A stretch of DNA of 64,000 bases, from contig JALQTJ010000001.1 of NCBI GenBank assembly GCA_023264015.1, positions 1 to 64,000 on the forward strand, in the 5' to 3' direction. The notes under the pieces were generated by a model. The model was given only the letters and a program-made list of their open reading frames with translations, was not told where the DNA came from and searched no databases. This document shows, one piece after another, positions 21,657 to 30,468 of the stretch. The stretch's first letter is position 1, and every line of letters begins with the position of its first letter. The DNA is from Flavobacteriaceae bacterium. Its GTDB lineage: Bacteria > Bacteroidota > Bacteroidia > Flavobacteriales > Flavobacteriaceae. Position numbers and translations under genes: made by a program.

Positions 21657-23261
21657 ATGAATAAAAGAGGTCTGTATGCGACTATAGCACTGATGTCTAT
21701 AGCCTTATTGGGTTCTATACTTGTACAGGGCTACTGGATTCAATTGTCTTTACAAAGTCGCTCTGAAGAGTTTACCACAGCGATGATTGATGTTATGGAG
21801 CACGCGGCTGACCTGGTCGAACAGCGCGAGCGAAATGATTACTATTCAAAGCTAGCGGTATTAATTGATAGCGTAGGAGCCCCTAAGTCTACCCAAATTC
21901 GAAATTTCTTTTTCGTTGATAGAGGGCTATCTAACGATGAGATTATCTATTATTCACATGGAATCTTAGAACAAGGCTACGATGTTGCTACTAGCGCTTT
22001 GCCTGGATTTCGGGCATTGAATTCGAGCGATACGACTCGAATTTATAACTACACCTCAAGGCGAAGTAAAAAGACATTTCGTACCGAACCTTCTTTAGAC
22101 GGGTCGACAATTTCTTTAGAGCCTATCGATGTTATTGATAAAATCGGAGGTCTCAGCAGCATAGAAAAGGCGCAATACGAGGATGTTTTTTTAGAGGCAG
22201 CAAAACTTACCCCAATTCATCAGCGTGTTTCTGCATCAGAGATACGATTCGTACTAGAACAAGAGATGGCAAAGCGCGGAATTAAAAGCGATTTTGAGTT
22301 TGGGATTGAGCGGTTAGGATATCCAACGGCTATTAAATCGGAAGCCTTTGACTTCGCAGTAGAGCCCGGATTTTCGGTTACCTTTTTTAAGGATAGTGAG
22401 GGGGTAAGTGAGTATACCTTAAATATCAGTATTCCGAATCGTGAGGCTTTGATATGGCGTGACGTGATAGGTCTAGTAGCAATATCTATCGTATTTACGC
22501 TGATCATTTTAGTCGCCTTTAGTGTAGCGCTGCATCAGCTTTTTACCCAAAAGAAAATTGCAGAAATAAAATCAGACTTTATCAATAATATGACCCATGA
22601 GTTTAAGACCCCCATTGCCACCATAAACTTGGCGGTCGAGGCCCTTAAAACTTCTTCATCATTAGTACCCTCAAGTATGCCAGAAAACTTTGATCGTTAC
22701 ATTAAGATGATTAAAGATGAAAACAAAAGGATGAATGCTCAGGTCGAAAATGTTTTGCAAATTTCTCAGCTCGAGAAAGGCCAGCTTACTATTGAGAAAG
22801 AACAGATTAGCCTATATGAAGTTCTTGATGAGGCGATGGATAGAGTGAAATTGTTTGTCGCCGAAAAAAATGGCACAATAATTGTTAAGAAAGAGGCAGA
22901 TGACGAAATCATTTGGGGAAATGCTATGCATCTCATCAATGTTTTTGTAAATATTTTAGATAATGCTCTAAAATATGCTGATACAGATCGACCTCTTGAA
23001 ATAGAAGTGAAGACGTTTAATGTAAACAGAACAGTGGTTACCACAATTAAAGACAATGGCAAAGGAATGAGCCGTTCATCTCTTAAACACGTTTTTGAGA
23101 AGTTCTACCGTGAAAATACGGGCAACCTGCACAATGTGAAAGGGCATGGACTTGGTCTCGCTTATGTCAAGCAAATTGTCGAAGCACATTCTGGTGAGGT
23201 AAGTGTTGAAAGCGAAAAGGGCATTGGAACCGAATTTTCAATTAAACTCAATTTACATTAA
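21657..23261 (+). CDS. Membrane sensor histidine kinase
   Basis: Two TM segments; MTHEFKTPIATINLAVEAL H-box; VFVNILDNALKYAD; DNGKGMS; GHGLGLAYVKQIVEAHSG. Confidence 0.93.
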   Translation: MNKRGLYATIALMSIALLGSILVQGYWIQLSLQSRSEEFTTAMIDVMEHAADLVEQRERNDYYSKLAVLIDSVGAPKSTQIRNFFFVDRGLSNDEIIYYSHGILEQGYDVATSALPGFRALNSSDTTRIYNYTSRRSKKTFRTEPSLDGSTISLEPIDVIDKIGGLSSIEKAQYEDVFLEAAKLTPIHQRVSASEIRFVLEQEMAKRGIKSDFEFGIERLGYPTAIKSEAFDFAVEPGFSVTFFKDSEGVSEYTLNISIPNREALIWRDVIGLVAISIVFTLIILVAFSVALHQLFTQKKIAEIKSDFINNMTHEFKTPIATINLAVEALKTSSSLVPSSMPENFDRYIKMIKDENKRMNAQVENVLQISQLEKGQLTIEKEQISLYEVLDEAMDRVKLFVAEKNGTIIVKKEADDEIIWGNAMHLINVFVNILDNALKYADTDRPLEIEVKTFNVNRTVVTTIKDNGKGMSRSSLKHVFEKFYRENTGNLHNVKGHGLGLAYVKQIVEAHSGEVSVESEKGIGTEFSIKLNLH

Positions 23262-23267
23262 GAGCTC

Positions 23268-23969
23268 ATGAGCGATGCAAAGAGAATTTTACTCGTTGAA
23301 GACGATCCTAATTTCGGTATTGTATTAAAGGATTACCTCGGATTAAATGGATTTGACGTGACCCTTGCAAAAAACGGTATGGAAGGCTTTGATCGGTATA
23401 AAAAAGGGTCATTTGATGCTTGTATTCTTGACGTCATGATGCCTTTCAAAGACGGATTTACTCTTGCCAAGGAAATCAGAGAAGACAACGCCTTTATACC
23501 TATCATCTTTTTAACAGCCAAAAGCCTTAAAGAAGATGTGCTTAAGGGCTACAAATCAGGAGCAGACGATTACTTGAATAAGCCCTTTGATTCAGAGGTA
23601 TTATTGGTAAAGCTTAAAACCCTTTTAAAACGCAAGGCAGTAGGTGTTGTTGCTAACAATCAACAAGTAGACTTTGAGATAGGGGACTTTAACCTTAATG
23701 CAAAACTTCGTTTTTTAACGTACAAGGACGAAGAGCCCATCAAACTCTCTCCTAAGGAGAATGAGCTTTTAAAGATGCTGGCCCTTCACTTGAATGATCT
23801 TATGCCTAGAGAGCGGGCACTTACACAGATATGGAGAGATGATAATTACTTTACTTCTAGAAGTATGGATGTGTATATTGCCAAGTTACGCAAGTATTTG
23901 AAGAAGGATGAAAAGGTGGAAATTCTCAATATCCATGGAGAAGGTTTCCGGCTTGTAGTTAACTCTTAA
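23268..23969 (+). CDS. OmpR-family response regulator, partner of the upstream kinase
   Basis: LLVEDDPNFG; CILDVMMPFKDGF; FLTAKS; KSGADDYLNKPF; winged-helix C-terminus. Confidence 0.93.
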   Translation: MSDAKRILLVEDDPNFGIVLKDYLGLNGFDVTLAKNGMEGFDRYKKGSFDACILDVMMPFKDGFTLAKEIREDNAFIPIIFLTAKSLKEDVLKGYKSGADDYLNKPFDSEVLLVKLKTLLKRKAVGVVANNQQVDFEIGDFNLNAKLRFLTYKDEEPIKLSPKENELLKMLALHLNDLMPRERALTQIWRDDNYFTSRSMDVYIAKLRKYLKKDEKVEILNIHGEGFRLVVNS

Positions 23970-24849
23970 TTCGATCTAACAGCTGCGAAAGCGGATCTTT
24001 ATTGGAAAGCACCTCCATTTGATGCGCTTTTCTGTACCAGGTGAGTTGGCGTTTTGCGAAATTTCTACTGTGTTGTTTTACAGCAGCAATGGCCTCATCT
24101 TTAGAACACCTCTTTTCGAAAAAGTTAAACCATTCGTAGTAGCCTACAGTTGCTTTTACTAATTCATTATCTTTTTTCCATAGGGCATGCGCCTCTTGCT
24201 CTAACCCTTGATCTACCATAAGGTCGACCCTTTTGTTGATACGACTGTACAGTGTCTCTCTTTCCCAGTTTATGCTAAACCGTTTTATCTCGAAATCTGG
24301 TTTTTTTCTGGGTTTATTGATGTAGTAACTAAAAGGTTTGCCGGTCTGCTCAAAGACCTGAACTGCCCGCTCAAGCCTTCTTCGATTCATATGATCTGTA
24401 GTGTCGTAGTAGTGCGGATCACATTCCTTTAATTTCTGCTGAAGTTCTTCAAGCGTTAGCTCTCGAGTTGATTCGACAATTGACTTGTCGATTTGAGGAA
24501 GCTCATCCAAACCATAGAGCAGAGCCTCGGCATAAAGAGGGCTGCCTCCAACCAAAACTACCATTTCATTGTACGTAAAGAGCTCTTTGATGTGTTTTCT
24601 AGCTTCAATTGAAAAGGTGCCTGCGTTAAGAGGTTGGTCTATGCTATGACTGTGAATCATGTGATGCTTTACCGCGGCTCTTTCTTCTAGGCTTGGTACA
24701 GCAGTTCCTATCTCCATTTCTTTATAGCACTGCCTAGAGTCGGTTGAAACGATTTCAGTGCCGAGTCTTTGTGCGAGATCAATACTTAAAGCGGTTTTGC
24801 CACTTGCGGTGGGCCCTTCAATTGATATGATGGTTTTTGAGCTACTCAA
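23959..24849 (-). CDS. miaA: tRNA dimethylallyltransferase
   Basis: ISIEGPTASGKTALSIDLAQRLGTEIVSTDSRQCYKEMEIGTA; HHMIHSHSID; MNRRRLERAVQVFEQTGKPFS. Confidence 0.93.
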   Translation of the reverse strand: MSSSKTIISIEGPTASGKTALSIDLAQRLGTEIVSTDSRQCYKEMEIGTAVPSLEERAAVKHHMIHSHSIDQPLNAGTFSIEARKHIKELFTYNEMVVLVGGSPLYAEALLYGLDELPQIDKSIVESTRELTLEELQQKLKECDPHYYDTTDHMNRRRLERAVQVFEQTGKPFSYYINKPRKKPDFEIKRFSINWERETLYSRINKRVDLMVDQGLEQEAHALWKKDNELVKATVGYYEWFNFFEKRCSKDEAIAAVKQHSRNFAKRQLTWYRKAHQMEVLSNKDPLSQLLDRIKS

Positions 24850-25954
24850 TGATCTTGTATGAATGTTGCTTCAGTTGATAAGAAATGATACGCATAAAGA
24901 ACGGATCATTTGGAACCTTGGTAAGTCTATGTTCTAAAACTGTTGCTTTGGTAGACTGAAAGTTTAAGTCGGTATATCCATAAGCTATTAGCACCCCATC
25001 AGACACCTTAAGTAAGGCAGATTCACCATTCATTCTGCCTTTGTCAACAATTATTCCGCTTAGGCTGTGACAGGAGCTATCTTCTTCTCTTTCTTTGATG
25101 TGAAAGCGTACAAGTGGTTTATTGGTTTTTTGGTAATGATACGTTTTAATAAGACCTAAGAGTTTACTTGGACACTCTTCATAGGTAAGTCTTTTCACAG
25201 ATCTAAACAGCGGTTTTTTAGAATAATTGGCTGCAGAAAGTAATGTTTCAACCGTGTTTTTGATGGAGGGTGTATACCCGCAATAAACGAGTTTATCCTT
25301 TTTACCATAAAGTTGAAACACTCCAGGTACATCAGCGGCGGTTCGCACTATTTCAAGATGTGAAGGAAGCGTATCAGATTCCCTAATGGTTCTGGTTAAC
25401 ATTCTTTCAGCCTCATTTAAGGGGTCTTTTTCCCGCAGTATTTTTAATAGGGATAGCGTCGCTTCGGCATCTCCTAATGCGCGATGTCGATTGCTTATAG
25501 GGATTCCCAAAGCCTTTGCCAATTTGTCTAACTTAAAGCTTTCGTGGTCTTTAAGTAGGTGTTGCGCTAATTCAACGGTGCACAAGGTAGCCGATTTGAA
25601 ATCGAAGCCTAGACGGTGAAATTCTTCTTTTAGAATGCGGTAATCGAACTGAGTGTTGTGGGCTACTAGAACGGCATCCTTGGTGATCTCAACGATTCGT
25701 TTTGCTAACTCGTAAAATTTGGGAGCCGTTTGAACCATCTTAGGAGTAATTCCAGTCAAAGAGGTCACAAACGGTTGAATTTCTCTTTCGGGGTTGACTA
25801 GGCTGTGAAATTGATCGACAACACGATGGCCATCAAATCGAAGAATGGCAATATCAATGATGGCTTCTTCTTCAATCTTGCCTCCAGTACTTTCAACATC
25901 AATTATAGCGTAAGTCACTTGGGTAGTCCGTTTAGCGATGTCCAAAAATAGCAC
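24842..25954 (-). CDS. DnaQ-like exonuclease fused to a degenerate UvrC-type GIY-YIG domain
   Basis: IIDVESTGG...IDIAI, HNTQFDYRIL, HRALGDAEATLSLL exonuclease motifs; then PGVFQLYGKKDKLVYCGYTPSIKNTVETLL resembling PGVYxxxxxxGxxIYIGKSxNIKKRVxxH. Confidence 0.8.
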   Translation of the reverse strand: MLFLDIAKRTTQVTYAIIDVESTGGKIEEEAIIDIAILRFDGHRVVDQFHSLVNPEREIQPFVTSLTGITPKMVQTAPKFYELAKRIVEITKDAVLVAHNTQFDYRILKEEFHRLGFDFKSATLCTVELAQHLLKDHESFKLDKLAKALGIPISNRHRALGDAEATLSLLKILREKDPLNEAERMLTRTIRESDTLPSHLEIVRTAADVPGVFQLYGKKDKLVYCGYTPSIKNTVETLLSAANYSKKPLFRSVKRLTYEECPSKLLGLIKTYHYQKTNKPLVRFHIKEREEDSSCHSLSGIIVDKGRMNGESALLKVSDGVLIAYGYTDLNFQSTKATVLEHRLTKVPNDPFFMRIISYQLKQHSYKIIE

Positions 25955-26576
25955 TTCCTATGCGTACCATATTACTTCCGCAGTCTATGGCAATTTGATA
26001 ATCTGAACTCATCCCAATAGATAGAATCGGATCCACTTCCCATGAACCTAGATGTTTATCGTACAAGGTCTTTATAAAGCTAAATTCAGCGCGAATTGCT
26101 TCCGTGTCTTCGGTAAATGTTGCCATCCCCATCAAACCTTTAAAGGCGATATGGGTGTATTGTTTCTTTAGTTTCAATACCTCTTCTAACTCCTCTTGGT
26201 CTAGTCCGAACTTAGAAGCTTCTTTTGCGATATGTACTTGCAGTAAAATAGCTACCTGCTTATTGATCTTTTGAGCTTGTTTTTGAATCTCGTCTAACAG
26301 GCGCTTCGAATCTACGGAGTGAATGAGGTGTACAAACGGGACAATATATTTCACCTTATTTCGCTGCAAGTGGCCAATCATATGCCATTTAATATCCTTT
26401 GGGAGTTGCTCAAATTTGTTGGTAAGTTCTTGGACCTTGTTTTCCCCGAAGTCTCGATGCCCTGTCTCATAGGCTTCCAAAATAAGCGAATTCGGTTTGG
26501 TTTTAGAGACCGCAATAAGTGTTACAGATTCAGGAAGGGAATTTTTTAGAGTTTGGAGTTGTTGTGCTACGCTCAT
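25932..26576 (-). CDS. YggS-family PLP-binding protein
   Basis: TLIAVSKTKP PLP lysine motif; FGENKVQEL; WHMIGHLQRNKVKYI; SIGMSSDYQIAIDCGSNMVRIGSAIFG. Confidence 0.92.
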   Translation of the reverse strand: MSVAQQLQTLKNSLPESVTLIAVSKTKPNSLILEAYETGHRDFGENKVQELTNKFEQLPKDIKWHMIGHLQRNKVKYIVPFVHLIHSVDSKRLLDEIQKQAQKINKQVAILLQVHIAKEASKFGLDQEELEEVLKLKKQYTHIAFKGLMGMATFTEDTEAIRAEFSFIKTLYDKHLGSWEVDPILSIGMSSDYQIAIDCGSNMVRIGSAIFGHR

Positions 26577-27679
26577 GAGATCGGGTAAAGAATCAGTCCT
26601 GTTAATAGTTTTGGTTCAATATAGGTCGACTTGGGGGTAAGAGGCTGATTTAAATCTGCGGCCCTTTTAAGCTCTTCAACGGTGTATTTCTTTGGCCTTA
26701 AAGTGAGCTTAGTTGCGCTTTCGCAAGAGTGCTTAATGTTCATCTTGGCTTTCAGTTCTGCCTTAAGATCGGGTAGGCTCGACGCGGATTTGAACCTGAA
26801 ATTATAAGGCATTTCGGATACAAAGATTTGGTCAATACTCTCGTCAATCGCCTTGGCTTTTGAGAGCGCTACATGATGCTTTAAAATCTCGATGCATTGT
26901 TCAGTTGAGAGATTTAAGGTGTAGGTATCAACGGGTGCCTTAATAATAAGTTCAACTTCAGGTATCAGAAAACTCAAAAAATAGGCAGGATGCGCATTCT
27001 TAGTAGTGCCCTGCCTCTGTGCGTAGTGCGAAACGGATTCTATTCGGTGGTGTCCGTCGATTAAATACAGTGTGCGATTCGAATTGATAAGCCTTGCTAT
27101 TTGAGCTACCATTGAAGTGTCAGAAAGTTGCCATAATTCATGAAGTTCATGGTGAATACGTACCGCAATAGTAGGGTGGGTATTCGATGTAAACTGCTTT
27201 ACTACAGACTGAAACTCTTGTTGGCCCTCTTCAAACGATAAAACTACGGGGTCAGCATGAATGCCTACTTCTTCGAGGTACAATGAGAGGTTGTTTCTTC
27301 TTGATTTCTGAGTTTCTTCGTGTCGCTTTATACGATGCTCTTTATAAGCCTCAATGGGGGTCACACCAACGACCCCGGTTGCTGTGCTACTATTGTTTGT
27401 TATGCGATAAATCCACAACGAATGGGTGTTAAATCTTTGATACGTCGCGGTAGATAATTGTTCTAGTAAACGTTCTCTTACCAATGCAAAACGTTCTTGA
27501 AGATCAATTTGATCGCATCCAAATAAACTTGGTTCTAGAACTTTAAAGAAAGAGTGTTCATTTGAAGTCAAGACAGACTCGATGTCTTCTTTTGAGTACG
27601 TATCAATATGTTTTATGGGCACCTTTTCTGAAGACTCAGCCGTCGAAATCCAACCTTTAAAAGCGTTTAGCAAAGTCAT
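26573..27679 (-). CDS. DUF1015-family protein
   Basis: LWIYRITNNSSTATGVVG; LYLIDGHHRIESVSHYAQ characteristic of DUF1015. Confidence 0.75.
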   Translation of the reverse strand: MTLLNAFKGWISTAESSEKVPIKHIDTYSKEDIESVLTSNEHSFFKVLEPSLFGCDQIDLQERFALVRERLLEQLSTATYQRFNTHSLWIYRITNNSSTATGVVGVTPIEAYKEHRIKRHEETQKSRRNNLSLYLEEVGIHADPVVLSFEEGQQEFQSVVKQFTSNTHPTIAVRIHHELHELWQLSDTSMVAQIARLINSNRTLYLIDGHHRIESVSHYAQRQGTTKNAHPAYFLSFLIPEVELIIKAPVDTYTLNLSTEQCIEILKHHVALSKAKAIDESIDQIFVSEMPYNFRFKSASSLPDLKAELKAKMNIKHSCESATKLTLRPKKYTVEELKRAADLNQPLTPKSTYIEPKLLTGLILYPIS

Positions 27680-28650
27680 AGCGCTTTCGCTTCTAACTGC
27701 TCTATGATTTCTTGGGCAACCTCTAATGCTCGAAGCCCATCCTTAAAGGTTACACGCGGATGTTGATTTGTTCGAATTGCTTCTGCAAAGTTATTGTGCT
27801 CTTCTTCAATGGCATTTGTTGGGGTGACAGGAGGATTTTCAAAATAGATCTGTTTTTGAACGCCTTCAGCTGTTGAAAGAATCATGTCAAACGGCTCTGG
27901 GTTTGAGGGAGCCTCTTTCATGCGAACCAACTCGGTTTTCTTTTCGAGCAAATCAATGGTGATGTATGCATCTCTTTGAAAGCATCTGAGTTTCCTCATG
28001 TTTTTAAGAGATATTCTGCTTGCGGTTAGGTTCGCCACACAGCCGTCTTCGAATTCGATACGCGCCGTAGCAATATCTACCGAATTACTGATGACTGCGG
28101 CTCCGTTGGCGTTAATCTTGCTGATTGCTGCCTTTGAACATTGTAGTACAAGATCAATATCGTGAATCATTAGATCTAGAATCACAGAAACATCTGTCCC
28201 GCGTGGATTAAATTCAGCGAGACGGTGTACTTCGATAAACTTAGGGTGATCTAAATGCGGAAGAGCCGCTAAAAAGGCAGGGTTAAAGCGCTCTACATGG
28301 CCCACTTGACCGATGCATTGGTTTTCTTGAGCCATTCGAACCATTTCTTGTGCGTCTCCAATAGTTTCGCAAATGGGTTTTTCAACGAATACATGCTTGT
28401 TTTTAAGCAGTGCTTCTTTCGTTAAATCAAAATGAAAGGGGGTGGGGGTGATAACAAAGGCAGCATCGATAAGATCTAATAACTCGCTTGACTCTGAAAA
28501 AGAAGGGTATCCGAATTCAATCTGAAGTTCCTTTGCATAATCTTGATGGGGATCAAAAAATCCAATAAGTTCAAAATGGGGCGAAGCCTGTAGCAGTTTA
28601 AGGTGAATTTTTCCAAGATGGCCTGCTCCAAAAACTCCAGCGCGAATCAT
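27676..28650 (-). CDS. Gfo/Idh/MocA-family oxidoreductase
   Basis: AGVFGAGHLGKIHLKLL; FVEKPICETIGDAQEMVRMAQEN; GHVERFNPAF. Confidence 0.88.
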   Translation of the reverse strand: MIRAGVFGAGHLGKIHLKLLQASPHFELIGFFDPHQDYAKELQIEFGYPSFSESSELLDLIDAAFVITPTPFHFDLTKEALLKNKHVFVEKPICETIGDAQEMVRMAQENQCIGQVGHVERFNPAFLAALPHLDHPKFIEVHRLAEFNPRGTDVSVILDLMIHDIDLVLQCSKAAISKINANGAAVISNSVDIATARIEFEDGCVANLTASRISLKNMRKLRCFQRDAYITIDLLEKKTELVRMKEAPSNPEPFDMILSTAEGVQKQIYFENPPVTPTNAIEEEHNNFAEAIRTNQHPRVTFKDGLRALEVAQEIIEQLEAKAL

Positions 28651-28666
28651 AGTTCAGTATTTTGCT

Positions 28667-28674
28667 CAAATTTA
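28667..28674 (-). promoter_or_regulatory. -7 element TAAATTTG for the Gfo/Idh operon
   Basis: CAAATTTA on + strand, 16 nt from the start codon at 28650. Confidence 0.4.
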
Positions 28675-28708
28675 CGCAGAAGCGCTTTATTTTAGGCGTG
28701 AAAATAGA

Positions 28709-29368
28709 GTGGTGCGAAAAGATAGTTTAAAGCATAGTGGGCTAAGAAACCAATTGGCGAACCAATTGGAGGCCAGGGGAATTCACAACGAAGGTGTTCT
28801 AAAGGCTATACGCGCCGTTCCTAGACATCTTTTTTTAGATAAAACGCTTGAGGCATATGCCTATGAAGACCGTGCCTTTCCGATAGGTGCTGAGCAGACT
28901 ATTTCCCATCCTTATACGGTAGCCTTTCAGACAGAACTCCTAGAGCTACAACCAAAGATGAAGGTGCTTGAAATTGGAACGGGTAGCGGATATCAATCGG
29001 CTATCTTGAGTTACTTAAAGGCAGAGGTGTATTCTGTTGAGCGCCAATTGGAACTTTTCAGAAAGGCCGAAGTGTTCTTTAGCACCTTTAGATGGAAGCC
29101 TAAGCTCATCCGTTATGCGGATGGATACAAAGGTTTACCTGAGTTTGCCCCATTTGATAGAATAGTAGTTACTGCTGGCGCAAAGGAGGTGCCTAAAGCA
29201 CTCTTGGCTCAATTGAAAATAGGAGGAATCCTTGTAATACCTGTTGGAGAAGAGCAGCAAAAAATGACTGTTATTGAACGAAAAGGAAGCAAGGAGTTTC
29301 ACAAAACGGTTTACGGAGATTTTCAGTTTGTTCCGCTGCTCAACAGTACCGAAGGGGTTAAGCGTTAG
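28709..29368 (+). CDS. pcm: Protein-L-isoaspartate O-methyltransferase
   Basis: VPRHLFLD; EDRAFPIGAEQTISHPYTVAFQTELL; VLEIGTGSGYQSAIL; FDRIVVTAGAKEVPKALLAQLKIGGILVIPVG. Confidence 0.92.
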   Translation: MVRKDSLKHSGLRNQLANQLEARGIHNEGVLKAIRAVPRHLFLDKTLEAYAYEDRAFPIGAEQTISHPYTVAFQTELLELQPKMKVLEIGTGSGYQSAILSYLKAEVYSVERQLELFRKAEVFFSTFRWKPKLIRYADGYKGLPEFAPFDRIVVTAGAKEVPKALLAQLKIGGILVIPVGEEQQKMTVIERKGSKEFHKTVYGDFQFVPLLNSTEGVKR

Positions 29369-29833
29369 TTATTTTGTATTGTGCTGCTTTTTAATTCGGT
29401 CTAAATCGCGTTTATTTTCTCGTTCTTTAAGTGTTTCGCGCTTGTCGTAATTTTTCTTTCCTTTTGCCAGGGCAATTTCCATTTTTGCGCGTCCACTTTG
29501 ATTGATGAATAGGCTGAGCGGAACGATCGCCATTCCTTTCTGCACGACCTCTTTTTCGAGCTTACGCAGTTCTCTTTTTTGCAGAAGTAATTTTCGAGAG
29601 GCCTTTGGTAAATGGTTCACATATCCGCCATTGGCGTACGGATCAATGTGCATATTAATAACAAAGAGTTCACCGTTGTCGTTGAATTCGCAGAAGCTAT
29701 CTGTAATTCTTGCCTTACTTGCTCTGATAGATTTAATTTCAGTTCCGGCCAAGACGATACCCGCCGTAAAGGTCTCGATCAATTCGTAATCAAACCGCGC
29801 CCTTTTATTCTTTATTGAAACTGCTGTTTTCAT
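29369..29833 (-). CDS. smpB: SsrA-binding protein
   Basis: [75 protein letters not shown]. Confidence 0.95.
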   Translation of the reverse strand: MKTAVSIKNKRARFDYELIETFTAGIVLAGTEIKSIRASKARITDSFCEFNDNGELFVINMHIDPYANGGYVNHLPKASRKLLLQKRELRKLEKEVVQKGMAIVPLSLFINQSGRAKMEIALAKGKKNYDKRETLKERENKRDLDRIKKQHNTK

Positions 29834-29842
29834 GACAAAACT

Positions 29843-30451
29843 TTAGTTTTTTGTGGCGCTTTCAAAGAGGTACTCTAAGTACGAGGCCGTATTCTTTAAA
29901 TACTTAAAGTCATTCGTTATAAGAGACTGACTTACACCGCCTTGCATTAAAGCAAATAATTGCTTTGCGAATACTGATTCGGGGATACCTAAATAGAACT
30001 CATTGGCGTTTATACCCGCCTTTAACACTTCTGTAAGGTAGGTCTCGATTCTATGAACGGCTTCGTTTACCTTTTCTAAAAGTTGAGGAGAATTATAGGT
30101 GCTGTGAATTCCAAAACTTACTAACGGACAGGAGCCCCATTTTTCAATGACTTTAGGGTAAAAACGATAAAATTCAAAAAAGGCACGCATCTTTCCTCTT
30201 TGATTGCCCTTGCTTTCTAGCGCACTTTTAATATCTTCTTCAATGGCGCTAAAACTGTACTCAAAACAGGCGAGTCCGAGATCAGCCTTATCGATAAAAT
30301 TGCCATAGATGGCTCCTTTTGTTAGTCCCGTAGCCTTGGTTATCATGCTCAAGGAGGTTGCCTCAAAGCCGTGCTTTACAAAAAGCACGGCTGAGGTTTC
30401 TATGATAAAAAGTCTAGTATTTTTAAGCCTTTTCATTTGTTCAGTGTTCAA
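29843..30451 (-). CDS. TetR-family transcriptional regulator
   Basis: FVKHGFEATSLSMITKATGLTKGAIYGNFIDKADL HTH motif. Confidence 0.88.
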   Translation of the reverse strand: MNTEQMKRLKNTRLFIIETSAVLFVKHGFEATSLSMITKATGLTKGAIYGNFIDKADLGLACFEYSFSAIEEDIKSALESKGNQRGKMRAFFEFYRFYPKVIEKWGSCPLVSFGIHSTYNSPQLLEKVNEAVHRIETYLTEVLKAGINANEFYLGIPESVFAKQLFALMQGGVSQSLITNDFKYLKNTASYLEYLFESATKN

Positions 30452-30468
30452 GGCTAAATTACATAATA

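Noticed and set aside
23268-23969. Two-component system at 21657-23969 as a novel signalling system
   Set aside because: Canonical HisKA/HATPase kinase and OmpR-type regulator pair; the sensory region is not distinctive enough to claim novelty.
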